Assembly: GCA_964584595.1 (NCBI GenBank)
Contig: CAZPAM010000002.1
Span: 72,022 to 136,021 of the forward strand
Origin: Scalindua sp964584595
GTDB taxonomy: Bacteria; Planctomycetota; Brocadiia; Brocadiales; Scalinduaceae
Length of the DNA: 64,000 nucleotides
Reading direction: 5' to 3'
Of this stretch, positions 43,981-51,555 are shown one piece after another. The notes beneath the pieces were generated by a model. It was not told where the DNA came from and ran no database searches. It saw only the letters and a program-made list of their open reading frames with translations. The position numbers were made by a program, and so were the translations under genes. How positions within the stretch are numbered: position 1 is the stretch's first letter; each line of letters starts with the position of its first letter.

Positions 43981-44070
43981 TCAGCAACTTTTACAAGGAG
44001 TCAACCCCTGCCGACGACCGAGGCTTACATTCCGTTATGGGTGCTACTCGCCGTCGGGAGACGGATCCTA
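43981..44070. other. GC-rich, hairpin-bearing spacer between the two tRNAs
   Basis: Fifty of 90 bases are G or C, against a clearly AT-rich surrounding. It includes CCGTC-GGGA-GACGG (44051-44064), a five-pair stem with a GNRA-type tetraloop, and CCGACG at 44011 which can pair with CGTCGG. No tRNA, SRP or T-box signature was found. It may be a small structured RNA or a processing stem of the tRNA transcript. Confidence 0.35.
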
Positions 44071-44138
44071 TCAAAAAGATTAAATTACCAAACATTTAAT
44101 TATAATTAACCGATAAGGATTTACAATAGATTTTTATT

Positions 44139-44223
44139 TGGTGCGAGAGGGGGGAGTCGAACCCCCATACCTTGCGATACTAGATCCTAAGTCTAGCGCG
44201 TCTGCCAATTCCGCCACCCTCGC
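44139..44223 (-). tRNA. tRNA-Leu (TAG), CCA encoded
   Basis: On the minus strand GCGAGGG pairs with CTCTCGC with one G-T pair, the D-arm holds GGCGGAATTGGCAGACGCG, and the anticodon stem-loop CTAGA-CTTAGGA-TCTAG gives TAG. A long variable arm (TATCGCAAGGTA) marks a class II tRNA, the T-loop is GGTTCGACTCC, and CCA is encoded. Same strand as tRNA-Gly and tig. Confidence 0.95.
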
Positions 44224-44629
44224 CCACAACAATTTATTAAATATTCCACAATCCCTGAATTATTTTGCCCACCTGACAATTAGCCTGTTAACAGACTAAT
44301 GCAACCATTTTTTGCTACATCTATGCTACAATATTCACTTAGATAGCTTTTACCAATTTTCAAGTTTTGTTTCAAGTACTATATTTTGCAATCATTTAAT
44401 AATCACAGATAATTCTAAAATCACTTGCGCTGGAAAAGCCTATATGATAGGATTTTCACGAACTTCTGAGACTATTTCAGAAGCAAACTTTATAACTTAG
44501 AGCGTAATAAGCGATTTAAAAGACGACTTACAAATTATCCACAAAGGTTACCACTCTAACGGATAAGCTTCTAATACGTACTCAAAAAGTGTCATCCATT
44601 ATAGTTATTATTGATAGAAAGGATAAATA
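44224..44629. other. 406-bp gap upstream of the rmlA-like gene
   Basis: No gene seen. It holds a TGCTACAAT extended -10-like word near 44325 and a single perfect DnaA-box word TTATCCACA at 44535-44543. AAGGA precedes the rmlA-like ATG. The tRNA-Leu promoter should also lie here on the minus strand, but no good hexamer pair was found. Confidence 0.5.
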
Positions 44630-45364
44630 ATGAAAGGTGTTGTTCTTGCCGGTGGTCTTGGTACTAGATTATTGCCTTTAACGAGAATTACCAACAAACA
44701 TCTATTACCTATTTTCGACAAACCAATGATTTACTATCCTTTGCAAACCTTAATAAATGCCGGAATTGATGATATTATGATTGTTACCGGAGGTAATAAT
44801 GCAGGTGATTTCCTAAAGCTTTTAGGTAATGGAAGGCAATTTGGCTTGAAGGATATAAGCTACACATACCAGGAAGGAGAAGGTGGAATCGCAGAAGCAC
44901 TGGACCTGACCAAGAACTTCGCAGACGGTGAAAAGGTTTTGATTGTCTTGGGAGACAATATTATTGAAAAGAACGTAATCAAAGAAAAGAAAGAATTTGA
45001 GAAACAAAAGGAAGGTGCCAAGATATTAATAAAGAAAGTCCCGTATCCATCAAGTTTTGGTGTTCCAGAACTTGAAGGGAATAAGGTGATTGACATTGAA
45101 GAGAAGCCTGAAAACCCCAAAACAGACCATGCTGTCATCGGCATTTATATGTACGATAGCCGTGTATTTGATATCATTGAAACACTTGAAAGGTCAGACA
45201 GGGGAGAATTAGAGATTACTGACGTCAATAACGCTTACATAAAGGATGGAACGATGACATGTTCGGTTTTAGACGGTTGGTGGATAGATGCGGGCAGTTC
45301 ACCGGAGAATTTAGCGGAGGCAACACAGCTTGTTATCAAAACAGGCGCTAACAATTTAACATAA
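44630..45364 (+). CDS. Glucose-1-phosphate thymidylyltransferase-like nucleotidyltransferase
   Basis: A 244-residue protein with KGVVLAGGLGTRLLPLTRIT, NKHLLPIFDKPMIYYPLQTL, LLGDN-type metal motif (VLGDNII), KVPYPSSFGVPEL and IEEKPENPKTDHAVIGIYMY, all RmlA/RffH signatures. It makes dTDP-glucose or a related nucleotide sugar for rhamnose-type sugars. At 244 residues it is shorter than classical RmlA (about 290), like the short archaeal/planctomycete forms. It is alone, with no rmlB/C/D in the window. AAGGA lies before the ATG. Confidence 0.85.
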   Translation: MKGVVLAGGLGTRLLPLTRITNKHLLPIFDKPMIYYPLQTLINAGIDDIMIVTGGNNAGDFLKLLGNGRQFGLKDISYTYQEGEGGIAEALDLTKNFADGEKVLIVLGDNIIEKNVIKEKKEFEKQKEGAKILIKKVPYPSSFGVPELEGNKVIDIEEKPENPKTDHAVIGIYMYDSRVFDIIETLERSDRGELEITDVNNAYIKDGTMTCSVLDGWWIDAGSSPENLAEATQLVIKTGANNLT

Positions 45365-45375
45365 ATTGAATATTG

Positions 45376-45427
45376 CGAGTTACATGTTATGTTTCATTTA
45401 ACTCGTAACATGTAAACACGTAACTCG
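45376..45427. repeat. Nested inverted repeats between rmlA-like and rsmD
   Basis: CGAGTTA (45376-45382) can pair either with TAACTCG at 45399-45405 or with TAACTCG at 45421-45427, and TTACATGTTA (45380-45389) pairs with TAACATGTAA (45406-45415). The alternatives exclude each other. It may end the rmlA-like transcript or act as a small switch; no T-run follows. Confidence 0.5.
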
Positions 45428-45454
45428 AAACCAAGGCTATGTTGTACTAAAATT

Positions 45455-46054
45455 ATGCGTATTATTTCAGGTAAATCAAAAGGTGTTCGACTATCAGCAT
45501 TAAGCAGTAAACGAACCAGACCAATATTGGATAGAGCGAAGGAATCCCTATTTAATATTTTAGGAGACTCTATACTTGATAGTGTTGTTCTGGATTTATT
45601 TGCAGGTACCGGATCACTAGGAATTGAGGCTCTTAGTCGAGGTGCAAAAAGATGTTTATTTGTAGATAATAGCACAAACGCAATTCCGATAATTAAGAAG
45701 AATCTCATGGATTCAGGATTTCTAGAAAAATCTGTTGTTTTAAAAATAAATGTATTTAGATTATTAGGAATTTTAAAAAATAAACATCTAGAATTCGACC
45801 TTCTGCTGGTAGCGCCTCCATATAAATTATTGGATTTGGATTGCAGAGACAGAAAAAGAATTTTTTCTATGCTGGATGAGTGCGTTTCCAGAAAAATCAT
45901 AAACGAAACAGGAGTCATAGTACTTCAACATCATAAAAAACAAACGATTAGCAAGGAAAGCTTCAAACAATTGAAGATAATTGATGAAAGATGGTATGGT
46001 ACTACACAGTTTACTTTCCTGGGAATAGACTCAAGCTCAAATCCTGAGACGTAA
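45455..46054 (+). CDS. rsmD: 16S rRNA (guanine966-N2)-methyltransferase, RsmD family
   Basis: A 199-residue protein: MRIISGKSKGVRL and RPILDRAKESLFNIL at the N-terminus, motif I VLDLFAGTGSLGIEALSRGA, and motif IV read as LLLVAPPYKL. RsmD enzymes normally have (D/N)PPY there; the Ala in place of the acid (GCG codon) may weaken catalysis. Otherwise length and order are typical. It methylates the 2-amino group of G966 in 16S rRNA. Confidence 0.85.
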   Translation: MRIISGKSKGVRLSALSSKRTRPILDRAKESLFNILGDSILDSVVLDLFAGTGSLGIEALSRGAKRCLFVDNSTNAIPIIKKNLMDSGFLEKSVVLKINVFRLLGILKNKHLEFDLLLVAPPYKLLDLDCRDRKRIFSMLDECVSRKIINETGVIVLQHHKKQTISKESFKQLKIIDERWYGTTQFTFLGIDSSSNPET

Positions 46055-46174
46055 AAATTCCCTGAAACTTCCAACCTGAACCAAACTACAATACAAAACC
46101 TTCAACATGTTTTTTCGTTTGGGAAAAATGGTTTTAATTTTACAAATTATTTTGAATCAATATTATTTAGTTTT

Positions 46175-47059
46175 GTGAATACAAACAATTGTGAAATAAA
46201 TAGAATTAGCCTTAAGGCACCTGCCAAGATAAATCTTTTCCTGGAAATTTTAGGCAAAAGAGATGATGGTTACCACGAGGTTGAAACAGTAATGCAGGAA
46301 ATTGACCTTGTGGATATTCTTCAGTTTGAAGAAATCCAGGAAGGTGTGAGGCTTAAATGCAACGACAAAAATATTCCTTCAGATGAAAACAATCTTGTAT
46401 GTAAAGCTGCAAATCTTATTCTAAATGAGTGCGGAATCAAAAAGGGAGTATTGATAAGTTTAGAGAAAAATATACCTGTGGGAGCCGGTCTGGGTGGCGG
46501 AAGCAGTGATGCAGCCGCTACCCTTAAGGCATTGAATTCACTTTGGAAGATCGGGCTCAACGATACCGAGCTAATGAAATTCGCCGCAAGGCTGGGATCT
46601 GATATTCCTTTCTTCATAAAGGGCAAGACTTCGCTATGCAGTGGGAGGGGGGAAAAGATAACTCCGATTGAAGTGAAAAGTGAAATGAATTATCTTATCA
46701 TTTTTCCACATATCAATATAAGTACAACAACAATCTACAGAAACCTGAAAATTGACTTGACAAAAAAAATAATAGATGTAAGCTTTTTTCTGAATGCCCT
46801 AAAACATCATAAAGTTTCTGGTATCAGTAAGTTGCTATTTAACCGTTTAGAAGAAGTAATCTTCGCAACATACCCTGATCTGTTAGATGTAAAAAAGGCT
46901 TTAGGTAATTTTGATTTTTGCGGTTTGTCAATTTCTGGAAGTGGATCAGCCTTCTTCGGTCTGTGCAAAGATAGACAACAAGCAGAATCAATCAAAGGCA
47001 AAATAGAACTAAACAACATAGGAAATGTATTTTCGGTAACAAATGTTTTAACACCATAG
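46175..47059 (+). CDS. ispE: 4-diphosphocytidyl-2-C-methyl-D-erythritol kinase
   Basis: A 294-residue GHMP kinase: LKAPAKINLFLEILGKRDDGYHEV at the N-terminus, the ATP loop PVGAGLGGGSSDAAA, and LGSDIPFFIKGKTSLCSGRGEKI near the middle. It phosphorylates CDP-methylerythritol in the non-mevalonate isoprenoid pathway. The start GTG at 46175 is the first in-frame start before the conserved block; no clear ribosome-binding site. The spoVG-like gene follows 30 bases later, an order also found in Firmicutes. Confidence 0.93.
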   Translation: MNTNNCEINRISLKAPAKINLFLEILGKRDDGYHEVETVMQEIDLVDILQFEEIQEGVRLKCNDKNIPSDENNLVCKAANLILNECGIKKGVLISLEKNIPVGAGLGGGSSDAAATLKALNSLWKIGLNDTELMKFAARLGSDIPFFIKGKTSLCSGRGEKITPIEVKSEMNYLIIFPHINISTTTIYRNLKIDLTKKIIDVSFFLNALKHHKVSGISKLLFNRLEEVIFATYPDLLDVKKALGNFDFCGLSISGSGSAFFGLCKDRQQAESIKGKIELNNIGNVFSVTNVLTP

Positions 47060-47089
47060 ACAACGAGACTGGAAGGAGAACTTATTACT

Positions 47090-47560
47090 ATGAATATTAC
47101 TGAAGTCAGAGTGAAACTAACTGAGGCAAAAAAGAATCGATTACAGGCTTTCTGCAGCATTACAATTGATAACGACTTTGTAGTTAGAGACCTGAAAATT
47201 ATAGAAGGATATAAAGGAGCTTTTGTTGCTATGCCGAGCAGAAAGCTCGCTGATAAGTGCCCTAAATGCAATTCCAAAAACCACCTTCGTGCACGCTTTT
47301 GTAATGATTGTGGTGCCAAACTTGATGACAAACGTGCATTAGGGGAATCCAGAGATGAAACAGGGGAAGAATCCAAGGGTAAATTCAAGTTATATGCGGA
47401 TACCGCTCATCCAATAAATTCTAATTGCCGTGATGAAATTGAACAAAAAGTACTTGCTGCATACAAAGAAGAGACTGAAAAGGCCAAGCAGCCAGGCTAT
47501 AAACCTCCTGTGATGGGAGAACCTGATTCAGATGATGGTTTCGACGACGAAAACGGTTAA
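47090..47560 (+). CDS. spoVG: SpoVG-family protein with inserted zinc ribbon
   Basis: A 156-residue protein. Residues 1-52 (MNITEVRVKL, FCSITIDNDFVVRDLKIIEG, AFVAMPSRK) and 101-126 (LYADTAHPINSNCRDEIEQK) are the two halves of SpoVG. Between them lies an insert with C57-x2-C60 and C71-x2-C74 (CPKCNS..RFCNDCG), a zinc ribbon, and an acidic linker. Ordinary SpoVG is about 90-100 residues and has no ribbon. SpoVG is a small nucleic-acid-binding regulator; the ribbon could add target choice. GGAAGGAG precedes the ATG. The tail is acidic (DSDDGFDDENG). Confidence 0.88.
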   Translation: MNITEVRVKLTEAKKNRLQAFCSITIDNDFVVRDLKIIEGYKGAFVAMPSRKLADKCPKCNSKNHLRARFCNDCGAKLDDKRALGESRDETGEESKGKFKLYADTAHPINSNCRDEIEQKVLAAYKEETEKAKQPGYKPPVMGEPDSDDGFDDENG

Positions 47561-47803
47561 TTAATTTTAAGAGGATCATCCATAGCAAATAAACGCAGGA
47601 ACACCTTCAATTCAATTCAAATAACCGATCTTCCAATTGACATATCTTAAAACACACGCTATACTTATCTAAAGAAATAATTCTTTATAGTATATCAATG
47701 TCTTGACGGCTGAAGACAGCTGAAACAAACTGGCAACTTTGGTTTATTTGCCAACTTAAAAACAATCTAAACTTCCAGAAAACCTGGTTTAACAAAAAAA
47801 AAA

Positions 47804-49483
47804 ATGGAAAAAACTGGTTCGCAAATTTTAATTGATGCTTTAAAGAAAGAAAATGTTGAATACATTTTTGGCTTACCTGGCGGTGTAGTCATACCACTCT
47901 TTGATACACTGTTTGACGATACAGACTTAAAGTTCATACTGACACGACATGAACAGGCGGCAGGCCATGCGGCTGATGGTTATGCCAGAGCTACAGGAAA
48001 AGTAGGTGTTTGTATCGTTACATCCGGTCCCGGCGCAACAAACTTAACAACTGCTATTGCTACAGCCTACATGGACTCTATACCCATAGTTGCCATAACC
48101 GGACAGGTTAAAACACATCTTATAGGCAGTGATGCATTCCAGGAAGCAGATGTAACCGGTATAACTCGCCCTATATCAAAACATAATTACCTCGTTAAGA
48201 ATATAAAAGAACTGGCAGGGGTCATTAAAGAGGCTTTTTATATTGCATCTACTGGTAGACCGGGCCCTGTTGTTATTGACCTTCCTGTAGACGTAACCAC
48301 AGACAAATGGGATGGAGATATTCATGAAAAAATAAACCTTCCCGGGTATAAGCCATCATATGAAGGCAATATACGTCAGATAAAAATAGCAGCAGAGGCA
48401 ATAAACCGATCTAAAAGGCCGGTAATTTATGCAGGTGGTGGAGTTATATTATCAAATAGCTCAGAACAACTTGTCGAACTTGCAGAAAAAGCCAATTTAC
48501 CGGTAAACACGACGTTACTGGCACTGGGAGTATTTCCTGAAGACAATGAAAAGGCACTGGGAATGATAGGAATGCATGGAACTGTTCCTGCCAACTATGC
48601 CGTTCATGAAGCAGATTTATTAATTGCAGTTGGAGCGAGGTTTGATGACAGGATTACGGGTAAGATAGATGAGTTTGCTCCACGTGCAAAGATTATTCAT
48701 ATAGATATAGACCCAACTTCTATCAGTAAGAATATCAGGGTTGACATCCCGGTTGTTGGTGATGCCAACAATATTCTTACAGAATTGATAAAACATGTAA
48801 ATTATTCTGAAAGAAAAGAGTGGTTTGAAAAAATTGCTGAATGGAAGAAGAAATATCGCTTGTCTTATGATAACACAAGTGACGTTGTAAAACCTCAATA
48901 CGTAGTTGAACAAATTTGCCAGGCAACTAAAGGCAAAGCAATTATCACAACTGAGGTCGGCCAGAACCAGATGTGGGCAGCACAATATTATACCTATACA
49001 AATCCCAGAAGTTTCTTATCTTCCGGCGGCTTAGGTACTATGGGATTCGGATTCCCTGCCGCAATAGGCGCCCAGCTTGGATGCCCTGACAAAATCGTTA
49101 TTGACATTGCAGGTGACGGCAGTATTCAAATGAATATTCAGGAGCTTAGCACTGTTGTTAAGTATAAACTGCCAGTTAAGATTGCTATCCTGAACAACGG
49201 TTACCTTGGAATGGTAAGGCAGTGGCAGGAGCTGTTTCATGACAAAAGATATGCACATACACTACTTGACGGCAATCCTGACTTTGTACAGGTAGCAAAG
49301 GCCTATGGTGCAGATGGTTTTTTGGTTGAAAAGAAGGAAGACGTCAGACCAGTAATTGAAAAAGCAATTTCAATAGACGGCCCTGTCGTAATTGATTTTA
49401 GAGTAGACCCGGAAGAGAATGTATTCCCAATGATCCCTGCAGGCCAAACCATTAGTCAGGTCAAGGGAGTTGAGTTAATCTGA
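47804..49483 (+). CDS. ilvB: Acetolactate synthase, large (catalytic) subunit
   Basis: A 559-residue ThDP enzyme: GLPGGVVIPLFDTL, catalytic E50 in LTRHEQAAGHAADGYARATG, FAD/regulatory middle domain, and the ThDP motif IAGDGSIQMNIQELSTVVKYKLPVKIAILNN. It condenses two pyruvates (or pyruvate with 2-oxobutyrate) in branched-chain amino acid synthesis. A run of A residues precedes the ATG, with no ribosome-binding site. The regulatory subunit gene (ilvH/N) does not follow; rsmE does. Confidence 0.94.
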   Translation: MEKTGSQILIDALKKENVEYIFGLPGGVVIPLFDTLFDDTDLKFILTRHEQAAGHAADGYARATGKVGVCIVTSGPGATNLTTAIATAYMDSIPIVAITGQVKTHLIGSDAFQEADVTGITRPISKHNYLVKNIKELAGVIKEAFYIASTGRPGPVVIDLPVDVTTDKWDGDIHEKINLPGYKPSYEGNIRQIKIAAEAINRSKRPVIYAGGGVILSNSSEQLVELAEKANLPVNTTLLALGVFPEDNEKALGMIGMHGTVPANYAVHEADLLIAVGARFDDRITGKIDEFAPRAKIIHIDIDPTSISKNIRVDIPVVGDANNILTELIKHVNYSERKEWFEKIAEWKKKYRLSYDNTSDVVKPQYVVEQICQATKGKAIITTEVGQNQMWAAQYYTYTNPRSFLSSGGLGTMGFGFPAAIGAQLGCPDKIVIDIAGDGSIQMNIQELSTVVKYKLPVKIAILNNGYLGMVRQWQELFHDKRYAHTLLDGNPDFVQVAKAYGADGFLVEKKEDVRPVIEKAISIDGPVVIDFRVDPEENVFPMIPAGQTISQVKGVELI

Positions 49484-49504
49484 GAAATAGCATGAATACC
49501 TTTT

Positions 49505-49539
49505 AGGTTTTTCAGGAGATTACGTCTCCTGGAAAACCT
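49505..49539 (+). terminator. Strong hairpin terminator-like stem after ilvB
   Basis: AGGTTTTTCAGGAGA (49505-49519) pairs with TCTCCTGGAAAACCT (49525-49539) over 15 positions with one G-T pair and a TTACG loop, 22 bases past the ilvB stop. The stem is long and stable, but the following T-run is short, so it may stop transcription or stabilise the 3' end. Confidence 0.65.
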
Positions 49540-49616
49540 GCATTTCAAATATATCAAACCATAAATCAAGAGTACCTTTTTTAATTTTCTTCATAATAAG
49601 GGCCAAAGAATTAAGT

Positions 49617-50345
49617 ATGAATCGTTTTTATGTTCCATTTCAGGATAGGCTGGAAAATACATGGATTGATAGTTCAGAGAGCCATCACATTATACATGTT
49701 AAAAGATTAAAAATCGGTGACAATATCGTCCTGTTTAACGGCATGGGAATTGAGTGTAATGCCGAAATCATCGAAATAGATGGAAATAAAGTCAGAGTAG
49801 AAGCTAATCAGTACAAAACTGTCAATAAAGAAAATAAGGTAGGCATCGACATAGCATTTGCTGTTCCCAAGGGAAAACGCTCTCACTTCCTGATACAAAA
49901 ATGTACCGAGCTGGGAGTTCGTAAATTAATTCCAACGAATTACACACACAGTGTGGTAAAGCTTAAGTCCGAATCTTCTGAGAAAATTGAGAAGTGGCGT
50001 AAAATTGCGATTGAGGCATCAAAACAGTGTGGCCGTAATACGGTAACAGAAGTTAGTGGCATTGTAGACTTTCACAATATCCTCGAAAATTTAGATATTT
50101 ACGATCTTCCACTCCTCGCCTGCAACCAACCTGATTCAAATAATCTAAGAAATACGTTGCAAGAACACCCGAAACCAAATAATATAGTCAGCTTTATTGG
50201 TCCGGAAGGAGGATTTACATCGAACGAGATAGAAATGGCAAAGAAAGCAGGATGTAAGTTTGTCAGCCTGGGACAACGGACCCTTCGAGTGGAAACTGCT
50301 GCAATTGCAGTATCTGCAATCCTTTCGCATCACTATTCAAACTAA
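49617..50345 (+). CDS. rsmE: 16S rRNA (uracil1498-N3)-methyltransferase
   Basis: A 242-residue SPOUT protein with an N-terminal PUA-like part (MNRFYVPFQ, SESHHIIHVKRLKIGDNIVLFNG) and the knot domain with KCTELGVRKLIPT, IGPEGGFTSNEIEMA and LGQRTLRVETAAIAVSAIL, the RsmE cofactor-binding signatures. It methylates U1498 in 16S rRNA. It ends 19 bases before manC. Confidence 0.93.
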   Translation: MNRFYVPFQDRLENTWIDSSESHHIIHVKRLKIGDNIVLFNGMGIECNAEIIEIDGNKVRVEANQYKTVNKENKVGIDIAFAVPKGKRSHFLIQKCTELGVRKLIPTNYTHSVVKLKSESSEKIEKWRKIAIEASKQCGRNTVTEVSGIVDFHNILENLDIYDLPLLACNQPDSNNLRNTLQEHPKPNNIVSFIGPEGGFTSNEIEMAKKAGCKFVSLGQRTLRVETAAIAVSAILSHHYSN

Positions 50346-50364
50346 CTAATTATTGAGGTTATTT

Positions 50365-51441
50365 ATGTTATACGCCGTAATTATGGCAGGCGGCTCTGGT
50401 ACCAGATTTTGGCCGTGGAGCCGAAAAAAAACACCAAAACAACTCTTGAAGATTACCGGACAAGATACTATGATTAGGCAAACTGTTGATCGTATTGTCG
50501 GTGAAATACCTGCAGAGAATATTTATGTTGTAACAACGGCTTGCCTGGCTGACAGTATTAAGGGGGAACTGTCGCAGATACCGGCAAAGAATATTATATC
50601 AGAGCCATTTGGCAGAAACACGGCCGCATGTATTGGTCTTGCAGCAACTATAATTTCCAATAGAGATGCCGATGCCATCATGGCCATTATGACGGCAGAT
50701 CATATAATTGAACCCTCCGATCAATTTCTTAAAGCATTAAAATGTGCAGAAAAACTCGCAACTGAAACAAACGCTCTTATTACGTTCGGAATTAAACCAA
50801 ATGAACCATCTGTAAATTACGGATATATACAAAGAAGCGAAGATAGGTTTAACCTTCAGGATTTCAAGATTTATGATGTAAAATGCTTTACAGAGAAACC
50901 GGATCGTGCTACAGCCGAAGGCTTTGTACAGAGTGGTAAATATTACTGGAACAGTGGCATCTTTGTCTGGTCTGTAAGTACAATACTTGAAAACATAAAT
51001 ACTCTTATGCCTGAATTGTCGAAGGGACTGGCGAGGATTGGGGAATCAATAGATACGCCTGACGAATCAAATGTTATTTACAATGAATACGAAAAGTTTG
51101 ATAACATATCAATAGATTATGGAGTGATGGAAAAGGCTTCAAATGTGAAAATAATCGAAGCAGATTTTAAATGGGATGACGTTGGTTCCTGGCTTGCTAT
51201 AGAACGATTGAACAAATCAGACCAGGACAACAATACCATATTAGGTGAACATTGCGGATTTGACACACAGGGAAACATAATAATCGGAGACAAAGGGCAC
51301 TTAATAACAACTATAAACGTGTCAGACATGATTATAGTAAGCACAAAAGACGTTACCATGGTTTGCAACAAAAACAATGCTGAAGATATTAAGAAATTAA
51401 CTGACCTCTTGAAAGAGAGAGGTTACGATGGCTATCTATGA
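50365..51441 (+). CDS. manC: Mannose-1-phosphate guanylyltransferase
   Basis: A 358-residue protein. The ATG at 50365 is chosen because GAGG lies 7 bases upstream and MLYAVIMAGGSGTRFWPWSR is the normal beginning. Other marks are KTPKQLLKI, EPFGRNTAACIGLAA and the FTEKPDRATAEGF active-site segment. It makes GDP-mannose from GTP and mannose-1-phosphate for glycans. No phosphomannose isomerase domain is fused. The GDP-sugar link to the surface polysaccharide genes is likely but indirect. Confidence 0.92.
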   Translation: MLYAVIMAGGSGTRFWPWSRKKTPKQLLKITGQDTMIRQTVDRIVGEIPAENIYVVTTACLADSIKGELSQIPAKNIISEPFGRNTAACIGLAATIISNRDADAIMAIMTADHIIEPSDQFLKALKCAEKLATETNALITFGIKPNEPSVNYGYIQRSEDRFNLQDFKIYDVKCFTEKPDRATAEGFVQSGKYYWNSGIFVWSVSTILENINTLMPELSKGLARIGESIDTPDESNVIYNEYEKFDNISIDYGVMEKASNVKIIEADFKWDDVGSWLAIERLNKSDQDNNTILGEHCGFDTQGNIIIGDKGHLITTINVSDMIIVSTKDVTMVCNKNNAEDIKKLTDLLKERGYDGYL

Positions 51442-51485
51442 TTTTCTGATTATTTAATATTAAGAATTTACAAATTAACTTATTT

Positions 51486-51497
51486 ATAGAATTCTAT
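51486..51497. promoter_or_regulatory. 12-bp perfect palindrome upstream of the NnrS-like gene
   Basis: ATAGAATTCTAT is self-complementary over 12 bases, about 60 bases before the NnrS-like ATG and within the 114-base spacer after manC. It could be a regulator site, but no known FNR or NsrR box matches it. Confidence 0.3.
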
Positions 51498-51555
51498 GAA
51501 TTATAAATAATTTTTATCTCGCATCTTATGAGAGGGGGTTTAAACTAAAAGTGTT

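Noticed and set aside
44535..44543. Perfect DnaA-box word TTATCCACA as a possible origin of replication
   Set aside because: It is a single copy, with no cluster of boxes, no dnaA/dnaN nearby and no AT-rich unwinding element arrangement.
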